In this document: positions 46,636 through 55,789 of the stretch, one piece after another
Layout: each line of letters starts with the position of its first letter
Numbering within the stretch: the stretch's first letter is position 1
From: Wocania_A spongiicola
GTDB taxonomy: Bacteria; Bacteroidota; Bacteroidia; Flavobacteriales; Flavobacteriaceae
DNA: 64,000 nt
Assembly (NCBI RefSeq): GCF_023502325.1
Contig: NZ_JAMFLZ010000003.1
Coordinates: 310,001 to 374,000 of the forward strand
Direction of reading: 5' to 3'
Program-made: the position numbers and the translations under genes
The notes under the pieces: generated by a model
Told to the model about the DNA's origin: nothing
The model's database searches: none
The model's input: only the letters and a program-made list of their open reading frames with translations

Positions 46636-46937
46636 CTGTCTATATTCAATCTTTTTTTAGTTAGAATTCATAAATTATGATGGTTAATAAATTCCAAAGA
46701 GTTACCAAAACTATTATTTTTATCTGTAATTCATCACATTACAAATGTTATTTAGCATTTATTTAGGCAAAAACCATTCCTAAAGTTAATATTTTAAGTC
46801 AAATAATCTATAAAAACCTTACCTCTCCTCTATTTTTAGTTAAAAAATGTTAATTTATTACTTTGTTATGCATAGTACTGTAACAATTTTAATTTTCTGT
46901 CGTCTACTTAGTATAAATCAATTAAAAAACAAAAATC
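46636..46937. other. Gene-free stretch upstream of the microprotein pair
   Basis: No frame with coding character is visible and no clear promoter box fits TTG-N(17-23)-TAnnTTTG. The stretch presumably holds promoters for the secreted-protein gene (minus) and for the microprotein gene at 46938 (plus). Confidence 0.4.
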
Positions 46938-47024
46938 ATGAGAACATTAAACAACAATCAATTAAGCGGAACTTTGAACAGTACAAAAAGTAATCAATGG
47001 AATACTAAAAGACGGTACAGGTAA
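46938..47024 (+). CDS. Microprotein 1 (28 aa)
   Basis: A 28-residue frame, MRTLNNNQLSGTLNSTKSNQ then WNTKRRYR, preceded by TCAATTAAAAAACAAAAATC directly before the ATG. It is followed at once by a hairpin (47029-47067). The next small gene starts with the same four residues (MRTL) and a similar leader (TCAATCAAAAAATC), and both end in a Trp followed by TKR and Tyr. No signal peptide. The short, basic C-terminus could be an RNA-binding, precursor or leader peptide; none is proven. Confidence 0.5.
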   Translation: MRTLNNNQLSGTLNSTKSNQWNTKRRYR

Positions 47025-47028
47025 CTAC

Positions 47029-47067
47029 TTCACATACCATTTTAAATGGTATGTGAAATTATTTTTT
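47029..47067 (+). terminator. Intrinsic terminator between the two microproteins
   Basis: TTCACATACCATTT (47029-47042) and AAATGGTATGTGAA (47044-47057) are perfect complements, followed by ATTATTTTTT. It begins 5 bases after the stop of microprotein 1, so that gene is a very short transcription unit of its own. Confidence 0.85.
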
Positions 47068-47095
47068 AAACCCAAACATCATCAATCAAAAAATC

Positions 47096-47230
47096 ATGAG
47101 AACACTTATTAAAATATCTAAACATTTAAATTCAATCACTCAAGAAAATTTAATTACCAATAAACGTATCATAAATTTCAATAATTCAGATACGGTTATA
47201 TGGAAAGGCACCAAGCGCTACGCACATTAA
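47096..47230 (+). CDS. Microprotein 2 (44 aa)
   Basis: A 44-residue frame beginning MRTLIKISKHLNS and ending IWKGTKRYAH. It shares with microprotein 1 the start MRTL, the leader before the ATG, and a terminal Trp-TKR-Tyr pattern. It is basic and has no signal peptide or membrane helix. It lies 67 bases before the ExbD gene and might be co-transcribed with it. Confidence 0.5.
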   Translation: MRTLIKISKHLNSITQENLITNKRIINFNNSDTVIWKGTKRYAH

Positions 47231-47297
47231 AAACAACTTCTGAACTGTGGTATTGTTTTTGTGAACTTTAGTTTGCATTAACATATAATCCACAAAC

Positions 47298-47855
47298 ATG
47301 AGACATTCAAAATTAATCCCAGAAGTAAATGCAGGTTCTATGGCAGACATTGCATTTTTATTACTTATTTTTTTTTTAGTTACTGCTACAATTCCTAAAG
47401 ATAAAGGTCTTAAAAGAATGTTATCCAAGGAATGCCCTCCAGGAGAAATTTGTGATACTCCAATAAATGACCGCAATATTTTACGCATTTTGGTTAACAA
47501 CAATGATGAAATTATGGTTGATGACGAATTAGTTGCTGTAAGCGATTTAAAAGAAATTACAAAAAGGTTTCTTGACAATAATGGAGATAAAAGTTGTAAT
47601 TATTGCAATGGATTAAATTCTGACAGCTCATCTGACAATCCTAAAGAAGCCGTTGTATCATTACAAACAGGTAAGCAAACAAGCTACAAGCAGTATATTG
47701 AAGTGCAAGATGAACTAACTAAAGCTTATTACGAATTAAGAGAAGCATATAGCTTAAATATTCTTAAAAAAACTACAGATGATTTATCAAAATCTGATTT
47801 AAAAAAGGTAAAAGAAGCCTACCCTTTTATTTTATCAGAAGCAATAACAAAATAA
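47298..47855 (+). CDS. Orphan ExbD/TolR-family protein
   Basis: 185 residues. The N-terminal membrane helix carries the ExbD signature AGSMADIAFLLLIFFLVTATI with the essential membrane Asp (about residue 17). The periplasmic part holds two cysteine-containing insertions (KECPPGEICD and DKSCNYCNG) and a C-terminal helical tail (KAYYELREAY). ExbD normally works with ExbB and TonB to energise outer-membrane receptors, but no exbB, tonB or second exbD is next to it. The tail is reminiscent of Bacteroidota ExbD pairs that have lost their partner. Confidence 0.85.
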   Translation: MRHSKLIPEVNAGSMADIAFLLLIFFLVTATIPKDKGLKRMLSKECPPGEICDTPINDRNILRILVNNNDEIMVDDELVAVSDLKEITKRFLDNNGDKSCNYCNGLNSDSSSDNPKEAVVSLQTGKQTSYKQYIEVQDELTKAYYELREAYSLNILKKTTDDLSKSDLKKVKEAYPFILSEAITK

Positions 47856-47864
47856 GTTTTAATG

Positions 47865-48275
47865 TTATTCTTTTGGAATCCCATAGCTAATTAAAATCTT
47901 TTTTTTGCCCCATTTTTTTGCGGCCTTAACATCAATGCCCATATAAATATCTATACGGTTTTTCCAGCGTTTGTTCATTTTGTCTTTTATTAAATACAAA
48001 CCTTAAAATCCTTCAATTTTAACTGGTGTATTATGCTTCAGCCCCTTTTTTAAGAGATCTCTAGATACGGCAATATATTTCAAGCCTGGTTTTAAGCTAT
48101 CACCAAACGCTGTTATATGTGGATTAGAATTTGTTTGATATGCCAACGAGTTATATGCAGTTGCTGTAACTTGTATGGTTTTCCAATCATAAAATTGTTT
48201 TACCTCTTCTGCCTCTTTTTTACAATTAAGCATAAGGAAAAAAAGTACAATAATACTTGAAATTCTATACAGCAT
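47865..48275 (-). pseudogene. 3D-domain lipoprotein gene interrupted by a stop codon
   Basis: From 48275 the frame reads a lipoprotein signal (MLYRISSIIVLFFLMLNC, Cys18), then the 3D domain VTATAYNSLAYQTNSNPHIT, AFGDSLKPGLKYIAVSRDLL and KIEGF, where codon 91 is TAA (48003-48005). Without any shift the same frame continues GLYLIKDKMNKRWKNRIDIY, MGIDVKAAKKWG and ends GIPKE at 47865, the second half of the 3D domain with its DKMN and DIYMG motifs. So the gene lost its final third, including catalytic Asp residues, by a single nonsense change (probably Glu to stop). Intact 3D proteins are lytic transglycosylase-like cell-wall enzymes. Confidence 0.85.
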
Positions 48276-48370
48276 AGCTTAAATGTTTTATTAAATATAC
48301 TGATTATAAGGCATTTAAAAAACCATTATAGTTTTTTGTATTTTCACTTTTGAAAACTAACATCTTAAAA

Positions 48371-49666
48371 ATGAAATTCTCAAATTTATTATTCTGTTTA
48401 CTATTTATACTTTCTGCTTGTAAAAACGACTCTAAAACTGAGAATACTCTTTCGATAGAAGAACGTGCAAAATTAATTCATGAACGCGTTATTACATTAG
48501 ATACGCATTGCGATATTGACGTGAATAATTTTACAGATTCAATTAACTATACTCAAAACCTAGAATCTCAAGTCAACCTGCCAAAAATGAAAGTTGGCGG
48601 TTTAGATGTTGCTTGGTTTATAGTTTATACAGGGCAAGATACTTTAACAGAAGAAGGTTATAAAAAAGCGTATGAAAATGCCATGTCCAAATTTAATGCT
48701 ATCCATAAGTTGGTAAATGATATTGCTCCTAATGATATTGAACTAGCTACAACCTCAAATGAGGTAAGAAGAATTTCAAAATCTGGCAAAAAAGTAGCTA
48801 TGATTGGTATTGAAAACGGATACCCTGTTGGCTTAGACATTAAAAATATTGAAAAATTCTATAATCTTGGCGGGCGGTATATGTCGCTTGCACATAACGG
48901 ACATAGTCAATTATCAGACAGTAATACTGGTGAAGCAGATGATGTTTGGCTGCACAACGGCTTAAGTGATTTGGGAAAAGAAGTCATTAAAGAAATGAAC
49001 CGTTTAGGCATGATGATAGATGTTTCTCACCCATCAAAAGAAGCCATGAGACAAATGATTGAATTAAGTAAAGCACCTATAATTGCATCACATTCGTCAG
49101 CTAGAGCTTTGTGCGACCATAGTAGAAATTTAGATGACGAACAGTTAGAGTGGATGAAAGAGAATGGAGGTGTTGTACAAACTGTTGCATTCAAAAGCTA
49201 TCTTAATAAAGAGAAAAGTGAAGCGAGAGAAGCGACATTAAACAAGTTAAGAAATCAAGTAGCAGATTCTTTAGGCCTTAAATGGTATGGTAAATGGGAG
49301 TTTAGAAGTCTAGACAAACAAATACAAGATTCGCTAAAAGTCAATGATCGTTGGAATTCAATTCCAAAAATTGTAAGTAAAAAAATATCAAAAACACAAG
49401 ATTTTCCTAAAGAGGTGGATGTAGTAGATTTTGTAAATCATATTGATTATTTAGTAAAAAAAATAGGCTTAAGACATGTTGGTATAAGCAGTGATTTTGA
49501 TGGAGGCGGTGGTATTAAAGGTTGGAGTGATGCCTCAGAAACCTTTAATGTTACCTTAGAATTAGTAAAACGTGGTTATACTGAAGAGGAAATCGAAATG
49601 CTTTGGAGTGGTAATTTATTGCGTGTTTTAGATGAAGTTGAAGCGGTTTCAAAAACACTTAATTAA
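48371..49666 (+). CDS. Membrane dipeptidase (peptidase M19), lipoprotein
   Basis: 431 residues from the ATG at 48371; a TTG at 48350 would add 7 residues before the lipoprotein signal (MKFSNLLFCLLFILSAC, Cys17). The M19 metal ligands are visible: TLDTHCDIDVNNF (H and D), IGIENGYPVG (bridging Glu), MIDVSHPSKEAM and APIIASHSSARALCDHSRNLDD (two His), and VGISSDFDGGGG (Asp). The zinc enzyme hydrolyses dipeptides, including some D-containing ones. Its stop overlaps the convergent sterol-desaturase gene by 4 bases. Confidence 0.9.
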   Translation: MKFSNLLFCLLFILSACKNDSKTENTLSIEERAKLIHERVITLDTHCDIDVNNFTDSINYTQNLESQVNLPKMKVGGLDVAWFIVYTGQDTLTEEGYKKAYENAMSKFNAIHKLVNDIAPNDIELATTSNEVRRISKSGKKVAMIGIENGYPVGLDIKNIEKFYNLGGRYMSLAHNGHSQLSDSNTGEADDVWLHNGLSDLGKEVIKEMNRLGMMIDVSHPSKEAMRQMIELSKAPIIASHSSARALCDHSRNLDDEQLEWMKENGGVVQTVAFKSYLNKEKSEAREATLNKLRNQVADSLGLKWYGKWEFRSLDKQIQDSLKVNDRWNSIPKIVSKKISKTQDFPKEVDVVDFVNHIDYLVKKIGLRHVGISSDFDGGGGIKGWSDASETFNVTLELVKRGYTEEEIEMLWSGNLLRVLDEVEAVSKTLN

Positions 49667-50535
49667 TCATTCTTTTTAAAGCCATAAAGTAATTGCTTAA
49701 AAAAGTTTTTAGGCATGTTTTTATCATCTTCATAACCTAATTTAATAGTTCCACTTTTTTCTGGAATGTAATTTGTTTTAAAAAGATAATCCCAGATACT
49801 TAAACTGATTCCAAAGTTTACACCGTTTTTACGAACATTTGGTAGCGTAAAAGCATGATGATACAGATGCATAACTGGGTTATTAAAAATATACTTTAAA
49901 TATCCGTAAGTCAGTTTTACATTGGCATGATTTAGGTGACCAATGGTTATAGCTATAAAATGAACAATAAATGCTTGTTCCGGTTCAAATCCGCCCAAAA
50001 GCATAACTACTAAAACCTTTAGCGGTTTATAAAAAATGTTTTCCATCCAGTGGTAACGCAAATGTGCTGCAAACCCCATTTCTTTTACAGAATGGTGCAC
50101 TTTATGAAACTTCCATAAAATATTATATCGATGCAATAAAACGTGAGTAAACCATTGCACAAAATCTTGAATTAAGAAAAAAACAAGTAGTTGGATCCAC
50201 ATTGGAAAAGTAGCAATGTTAATTACTGCTAGAGATTGAGTGGTTATTCCTAAATCTAAAAGTAATACCTCCAAACATTTATAAATACCACTAATAACAA
50301 TAGTAAAAACAAAGAAATTAAAAAACATATAAAACCCATCAAGCCAAAAGTCTTTTCTGAAAATAGATTGATTTTTTCGCCAAGGAAAAGTAATTTCTAA
50401 TACCCAAACGATAAGCGAAATGATTATTAATCCCCAAAAATAGTTTGAATACCAAGGCACATTAAAAATAATAGAATCCCATGTCCAGTTTAATGTTCCC
50501 TTTACAGCACCAAAAAAATGTTCAAAATATTTCAT
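49663..50535 (-). CDS. Sterol desaturase/fatty-acid hydroxylase family membrane protein
   Basis: 290 residues with four or five membrane helices and the eight-His di-iron set of PF04116: LIQDFVQWFTHVLLHRYNILWKFHKVHHSVKEMGFAAHLRYHW supplies HxxxH and HxxHH, and HLNHANVKL and VMHLYHHAFTLPNVRKNGVNFG complete it. It would hydroxylate or desaturate a lipid at the inner membrane; Bacteroidota often use this family for carotenoids or unusual lipids. It lies 8 bases after the 2-oxoacid dehydrogenase gene on the same strand. Confidence 0.87.
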   Translation of the reverse strand: MKYFEHFFGAVKGTLNWTWDSIIFNVPWYSNYFWGLIIISLIVWVLEITFPWRKNQSIFRKDFWLDGFYMFFNFFVFTIVISGIYKCLEVLLLDLGITTQSLAVINIATFPMWIQLLVFFLIQDFVQWFTHVLLHRYNILWKFHKVHHSVKEMGFAAHLRYHWMENIFYKPLKVLVVMLLGGFEPEQAFIVHFIAITIGHLNHANVKLTYGYLKYIFNNPVMHLYHHAFTLPNVRKNGVNFGISLSIWDYLFKTNYIPEKSGTIKLGYEDDKNMPKNFFKQLLYGFKKND

Positions 50536-50543
50536 TACTAAAG

Positions 50544-52547
50544 TTAATATGCTAAAAGGTCTTTTAAATCAGTTTCAAACCTACCTTTTGCAAGGTATTG
50601 TTCCTCTAACTGATTAATAAAAGGTATAGGTGTTTCCATACTTGCAACTCGCTTTACTGGTGCATCTAAATACTCAAAACACTGCTCCATTATAAGAGCA
50701 GAAATATCGCTAGCAATTCCTCCAAACAAAGAGTCTTCATGTAAAATAATTGCTCTACCAGTCTTCTTTACCGAAGCATAAATAGCATCGGTATCTAAAG
50801 GTTGTAATGTTCTTAAATCTAAAACATCAGCATTTATTGTTGGATTTTGTTCTAAAGTTTCTAACGCCCAATGTACCGCAGCTCCATATGCAATTATAGT
50901 TACATCTTCTCCTTCTTTTAGAATAGAAGCTTTTCCAAAAGGAAGTGTATAGTAATCAGCAGGAACTTCTTGACGAATACTTCTATATAAACCTTTGTGC
51001 TCAAAAAACAAAACAGGATTAGGGTCGTTAATAGCTGTCGCTAACAACCCTTTAGCATCAAAAGGAAATGCTGGATAAACTACTTTTAAACCTGGTGTTT
51101 TAGTAAACCAAGCTTCATTCGTTTGCGAGTGAAAAGGGCCAGCAGCTACACCTCCACCACAAGGCATTCTTAAAACAACATCGGCATTCTGGTTCCATCT
51201 ATAATGCGATTTTGCTAAATAATTAACTACGGGATTAAAGCCAGAAGTGACAAAATCTGCAAATTGCATTTCTACAACGCTTTTAACCCCAGCAATTGAA
51301 AGCCCCATTGCGGTCTCTACAATTGCCGATTCACAAATAGGCGTGTTTCGCACTCTATCTTTTCCAAAAGCTTCGACAAAGCCATCAGTAATTTTAAAAA
51401 CACCTCCATATTCTGCAATATCTTGCCCCATAATTACCAAATCATTATGCTGCTGCATGCTTTGCTTTAGCCCATCAGAAATGGCATCTATCAAACGAAT
51501 TTCTTTTGCTTCATAATTAAAGTTAAACTCCTCATATACAAATGATTGATATACATCATTTAACTCATTAGTTTTATTAGGAATAATTGCTTCTTCATTA
51601 TAAGCAATATCTAAATTATCATTAATTTCTTTTAAAATATTTTCTTTTATAGAAACTTCTTCTGTATCTGTTAATAATCCTTTTTCTTTTAAAAAGGATT
51701 GAAAATTAACAACAGGGTCTTTCTTTGCCCAAGAATCCATAAGATCTTGAGGCACATATTTTGTCCCACTAGCCTCTTCATGACCGCGCATTCTAAACGT
51801 TTTAAACTCTAATAAAACGGGTCTTGGCGTTTCACGAATACTTTCAGCTATTTCGTTAACTCTAGTATATACTTCAATAATATTATTCCCATCTATAATA
51901 TGAGACTCCATTCCGTATCCTATAGCTCTATCAGCAATATCTTTGCAATTATATTGTTCATTTGTTGGTGTAGATAGTCCGTAACCATTATTCTCAACAC
52001 AAAACATAACTGGTAATCCCCACACTGAAGCAACATTTAAAGCTTCATGAAAATCACCCTCGCTAGTACCTCCTTCGCCTGTAAAAACTGCAGTAACTTC
52101 GTTTTTACTTTTTAATTTACTTGCTAAAGCTATGCCATCAGCAACGCCCAATTGTGGCCCAAGATGAGATATCATACCAACAATTTTGTACTCTTGAGTG
52201 CCAAAGTGAAACGATCTATCTCGCCCTTTTGTAAAACCCGATGCTTTTCCCTGCCATTGTGCAAATAACCTATGCAAGGGGATTTCTCTAGTAGTAAAAA
52301 CTCCCAAGTTTCTGTGCATAGGCAACATATACTCATTTTTATCCATCGCCATTGTAACTCCAACAGAAATTGCTTCTTGACCAATACCAGAAAACCATTT
52401 GCTTATTTTCCCTTGACGCAGAAGAATAAGCATTTTCTCTTCAATCATTCTTGGTTTAAGCATGTTTTTGTAAAGCTCAATTAATCTACTCTCGTCTAGA
52501 CCTTTAATGTTGTAATCAATGTTAAATAAAGACATTGTTTTGCTCAT
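50544..52547 (-). CDS. Fused E1 alpha-beta 2-oxoacid dehydrogenase (branched-chain type)
   Basis: 667 residues, a single-chain fusion of E1 alpha (about 1-320) and E1 beta (about 340-667). Alpha carries the TPP site GEGGTSEGDFHEALNVASVW and the ENNGYGLSTP loop; beta carries IMGQDIAEYGGVFKITDGF, TPICESAIVETAMGLSIAG and the closing EDSLFGGIASDI. The thiamine-dependent complex decarboxylates branched 2-oxoacids or pyruvate and passes the acyl group to lipoylated E2. The fusion is typical of Bacteroidota. No E2 or E3 gene is adjacent. Confidence 0.9.
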   Translation of the reverse strand: MSKTMSLFNIDYNIKGLDESRLIELYKNMLKPRMIEEKMLILLRQGKISKWFSGIGQEAISVGVTMAMDKNEYMLPMHRNLGVFTTREIPLHRLFAQWQGKASGFTKGRDRSFHFGTQEYKIVGMISHLGPQLGVADGIALASKLKSKNEVTAVFTGEGGTSEGDFHEALNVASVWGLPVMFCVENNGYGLSTPTNEQYNCKDIADRAIGYGMESHIIDGNNIIEVYTRVNEIAESIRETPRPVLLEFKTFRMRGHEEASGTKYVPQDLMDSWAKKDPVVNFQSFLKEKGLLTDTEEVSIKENILKEINDNLDIAYNEEAIIPNKTNELNDVYQSFVYEEFNFNYEAKEIRLIDAISDGLKQSMQQHNDLVIMGQDIAEYGGVFKITDGFVEAFGKDRVRNTPICESAIVETAMGLSIAGVKSVVEMQFADFVTSGFNPVVNYLAKSHYRWNQNADVVLRMPCGGGVAAGPFHSQTNEAWFTKTPGLKVVYPAFPFDAKGLLATAINDPNPVLFFEHKGLYRSIRQEVPADYYTLPFGKASILKEGEDVTIIAYGAAVHWALETLEQNPTINADVLDLRTLQPLDTDAIYASVKKTGRAIILHEDSLFGGIASDISALIMEQCFEYLDAPVKRVASMETPIPFINQLEEQYLAKGRFETDLKDLLAY

Positions 52548-52681
52548 AAAACTGATGTTTCAAATTTCATCAAATATAATATAAAATGGATATAACTATA
52601 AGAAAGTAATATGAATTTGTAAACTTAAAAATTTACAATGTTTTTGTACATTTGTAAGACTTACAAATTAAAATTATTCTT

Positions 52682-53632
52682 ATGAATATTATACCTAGTG
52701 TTAATTTAAATGACTTTATTTCTAACGATCCTGTTAAAAAACAAAACTTCGTAGATGCTATTGGAAAAGCATATGAAGAAATAGGCTTTGTAGCGCTTAA
52801 AGGTCATTTTTTAGATGATAAGTTAGTTGACGATTTATATGGTGAAGTAAAGAACTTTTTTAGTTTACCAACAGAAACAAAGCAAAAATATGAAATCCCA
52901 GGGATAGGAGGTCAACGTGGTTATGTATCTTTTGGAAAAGAAAGTGCTAAAGGAAAAAAAGAAGGTGATTTAAAAGAGTTTTGGCATTTTGGTCAATATG
53001 TTGAGGACAACACTGACCTAAAAGCAGAATATCCAGAAAACGTAAATGTAAAAGAATTACCAAATTTTAATGAAGTTGGAAAAGAAGCATATAAAATGCT
53101 TGAAAAAACCGCTAAATATGTATTGCGCGCATTAGCACTACATTTAGGTTTAGAAGAAATGTATTTTGACAACTACATTCATAATGGAAACTCAATTTTA
53201 AGACCTATTCATTACCCCCCAATTACAGAAGAACCAAAAGAAGCTGTTCGTGCAGCAGCACACGGAGACATTAACTTAATAACCCTTTTAATGGGGGCTC
53301 AAGGTCGTGGATTACAAGTACAAAATCATAATGGAGAATGGATTGATGCAATTGCAGAATCTGATGAACTTATGATTAACGTTGGTGATATGCTGTCAAG
53401 ACATACAAACAACAAATTAAAATCTACTATACATCGCGTAATTAATCCTCCAAAAGAGCTTTGGGGTACTTCTAGATATTCTATTCCATTTTTTATGCAT
53501 CCAATAAGTGAAATGAAGTTGGACGTTTTAGAGGGGTGTATTGATGAAAAAAACCCAAAAAAGTTTGATGATATTACAGCTGGTCAGTTCTTAAATGAAC
53601 GCTTAATTGAATTAGGTCTTATTAAAAAATAG
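52682..53632 (+). CDS. 2-oxoglutarate/Fe(II)-dependent oxygenase (IPNS family)
   Basis: 316 residues of the isopenicillin N synthase-like fold: N-terminal DIOX_N (IPSVNLNDFIS ... GYVSFGKESAKG) and the C-terminal double-stranded helix. Iron ligands are His194 and Asp196 (AAHGDINLITLL) and His251 (STIHRV); the 2-oxoglutarate contact is R265-x-S267 (RYSIPFF). The substrate is not evident. It is 11 bases upstream of the SUI1-type gene and heads a five-gene plus-strand run with very short gaps. Confidence 0.88.
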   Translation: MNIIPSVNLNDFISNDPVKKQNFVDAIGKAYEEIGFVALKGHFLDDKLVDDLYGEVKNFFSLPTETKQKYEIPGIGGQRGYVSFGKESAKGKKEGDLKEFWHFGQYVEDNTDLKAEYPENVNVKELPNFNEVGKEAYKMLEKTAKYVLRALALHLGLEEMYFDNYIHNGNSILRPIHYPPITEEPKEAVRAAAHGDINLITLLMGAQGRGLQVQNHNGEWIDAIAESDELMINVGDMLSRHTNNKLKSTIHRVINPPKELWGTSRYSIPFFMHPISEMKLDVLEGCIDEKNPKKFDDITAGQFLNERLIELGLIKK

Positions 53633-53643
53633 TACACTTTTTT

Positions 53644-53973
53644 ATGGATTTACAAGACCAATTAAAAAATTTATTTCCTGAGCATATTTCTGAAAACCCA
53701 ACTGAAGACAATCAAAAAGGTGATTCTTTATGGATGCAAGATGAACCCATTATTTGCAAATATGAAAAACGAAAAGGTAAGCCTATAACTATTTTAGAAG
53801 GATACACTGGAGCGACAGAAGATTTTAAAGCCTTGGCAAAAGAAATTAAAACAAAGCTAAGTGTGGGAGGTAGTTTTAAAGATGATAAGATAATTATTCA
53901 AGGAGATTACCGTGATAAGATTATGAACATACTTAAAGACAAAGGTTTTAATGTGAAGCGAGTTGGAGGTTAG
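53644..53973 (+). CDS. SUI1/eIF1-like (YciH) translation factor
   Basis: 109 residues. The C-terminal half is the SUI1 domain: CKYEKRKGKPITILEGYTGA, KALAKEIKTKLSVGGSFKDD, and IIIQGDYRDKIMNILKDKGFNVKRVGG, with the conserved loop VGGSFKD and QGDYR. In bacteria YciH can influence start-codon fidelity. The N-terminal 40 residues are acidic and loosely conserved. It lies 3 bases before the DUF1835 gene. Confidence 0.9.
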   Translation: MDLQDQLKNLFPEHISENPTEDNQKGDSLWMQDEPIICKYEKRKGKPITILEGYTGATEDFKALAKEIKTKLSVGGSFKDDKIIIQGDYRDKIMNILKDKGFNVKRVGG

Positions 53974-53976
53974 TAT

Positions 53977-54918
53977 ATGGCAAAGCAATCATTACATATT
54001 ACAAATGGAAGCAATTTAACTAATTATTTAAATGAGCTAAACTTTAAAGGAGATTTTTTGACTTGGCATGAAATGCTATGTGAAGGCCCCACAAGCAAAC
54101 TCATAAATTCTGAGTTATTTTTAAATGCTAGAAAATCATTTTTAAATCATTTCTATGATGTTGAAATTGATGAGTATGAATATAAAAACGAATTGCAAAA
54201 GCTTGACAAGAAAGATAAGTATTCAAAAATAGTATTATGGTTTGAATATGACTTATTCTGTCATATAAATATGATTGCAGTTATTAATCTTATTCAACAG
54301 CAAAAAATAAACCTTCCTATTTACCTTGTTTGCAGTGGTAGAATTGAAGGTGATAAAAACCTAAGAGGGCTTAGTGAATTAAGTCCAGAACAAATAGACA
54401 AACACTATAAAAACAGAATTAAATTATCTGATCAAGATATAGATATTGCAGTCAGTGTTTGGCAAATTTACTGTGGTAAAGATCACAATTTGTTAAAGCC
54501 ATATATTACTAAAAAATCGTCTTTTGAATATTTAGGATGTTGTTTAAAAGCCCACCTAAAGCGTTTTCCAGATTCTAGAAATGGTTTAAATGCTTTAGAG
54601 TATAATATTCTGGAACTTCTCAATAAATATGAAATAAAATCTGAACACCACCTGTTAGGTTATGCTCTAAATTATCAAGGGTATTACGGATTTGGAGATA
54701 TTCAATTAAAAAGAATTATAGACAAACTATCTCTATTCTTTTCAGAAGAAAACGGTTACTTAAAACTAAACAGAAAAGGACATGAAGCCTTAATTGGTCA
54801 ACACAATTTTTCTGCTAAAATCAATAATAAAATAATTTTTGGTGGTGTGAATAAATTCGATTTCCAATTCAATAAACTACAAAATAAGCTTGTAAAAACT
54901 GTAATAGATGCCTATTAA
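53977..54918 (+). CDS. DUF1835 domain protein
   Basis: 313 residues. The N-terminal DUF1835 signature is seen: LHITNGSNLTNYLNELNFKGDFLTWHEMLCEGP, then VLWFEYDLFCHINMIAVI near 90. The C-terminus is helical (ALEYNILELLNKYEIKSEHHLLGYALNYQGYYGFGD). Function is unknown. Its last 11 bases overlap the start of the nucleoside phosphorylase gene, so the products may act together. Confidence 0.82.
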   Translation: MAKQSLHITNGSNLTNYLNELNFKGDFLTWHEMLCEGPTSKLINSELFLNARKSFLNHFYDVEIDEYEYKNELQKLDKKDKYSKIVLWFEYDLFCHINMIAVINLIQQQKINLPIYLVCSGRIEGDKNLRGLSELSPEQIDKHYKNRIKLSDQDIDIAVSVWQIYCGKDHNLLKPYITKKSSFEYLGCCLKAHLKRFPDSRNGLNALEYNILELLNKYEIKSEHHLLGYALNYQGYYGFGDIQLKRIIDKLSLFFSEENGYLKLNRKGHEALIGQHNFSAKINNKIIFGGVNKFDFQFNKLQNKLVKTVIDAY

Positions 54919-55777
54919 AGATTCTGAATTAATTTTAAATGCAGATGGTAGTATTTATCATTTAAATTTAAAACCTGAAAACATTGCTAATACCATCATT
55001 TTTGTAGGCGATCAATATCGTGTTGAGAAAGTTTCTAAGCATTTTGATAGTATAGAATTTAAAACTCAAAAACGTGAGTTTAAAACGCATACTGGGTATT
55101 ATAAAAACAAACGGATTTCTGTAATTTCTACAGGTATTGGTCCAGATAACATAGATATTGTTTTAAATGAATTGGATGCACTTGTTAATATTGATTTGAA
55201 AACAAAAATGCCAAAAGAGTCTTTTACAAGTCTTAATATTATTAGAATTGGTACCTCTGGCTCTCTACAAAATAACATTCCTGTTGATTCGTTTCTACTA
55301 AGTTCGTATGGATTAGATTTAAATGGTATGCTTCACTCCTATCAAATAAAATCTATTTCAGAACCTGAGATTGAAGATGCTTTTATACAACAAACTAACT
55401 GGTCTCCTTTAAAAGCAAGACCAATTGCAATTAAAAATAGTGAGGTTTTAGAAAAAAAACTTAAAAGTAAAAGTACCTATTCTGGATTAACAGCAACAGC
55501 TGGTGGGTTTTATGGCCCACAAGGGCGCATACTACGCTTGCCTTTAGAAGACAATGCTTTAAACAGCAAAATGGACGCTTTTAATTTTAATGGTGTTTGT
55601 ATTACAAATCTTGAAATGGAAACCTCTGCCATTTATGGGTTATCAAAACTTTTAGGGCATCATGCCGTATCATTAAATGCCATAATTGCCAATAGAGCCA
55701 ATGGCACTTTTAGTAAAAATGCTTCGAAAGTAATTGAAGACTTAATTATATATACTTTAAACAAAATAGTAAAATAA
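54908..55777 (+). CDS. Nucleoside phosphorylase (uridine phosphorylase-like)
   Basis: 289 residues of the PNP/UDP family. Motifs: GDQYRVEKVSKHFDSIEF (phosphate-binding loop with Arg), ISTGIGPDNIDIVLNEL, RIGTSGSLQNNIPVDSFLLSS, the nucleoside-binding CITNLEMETSAIYGLSKLLGHHA (EMETSA) and IIANRANGTF. It splits nucleosides with phosphate for salvage. Overlaps the DUF1835 gene by 11 bases and precedes the cytoplasmic SsuA-like gene by 12 bases. Confidence 0.87.
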   Translation: MPIKDSELILNADGSIYHLNLKPENIANTIIFVGDQYRVEKVSKHFDSIEFKTQKREFKTHTGYYKNKRISVISTGIGPDNIDIVLNELDALVNIDLKTKMPKESFTSLNIIRIGTSGSLQNNIPVDSFLLSSYGLDLNGMLHSYQIKSISEPEIEDAFIQQTNWSPLKARPIAIKNSEVLEKKLKSKSTYSGLTATAGGFYGPQGRILRLPLEDNALNSKMDAFNFNGVCITNLEMETSAIYGLSKLLGHHAVSLNAIIANRANGTFSKNASKVIEDLIIYTLNKIVK

Positions 55778-55789
55778 CGAATTGATTTA

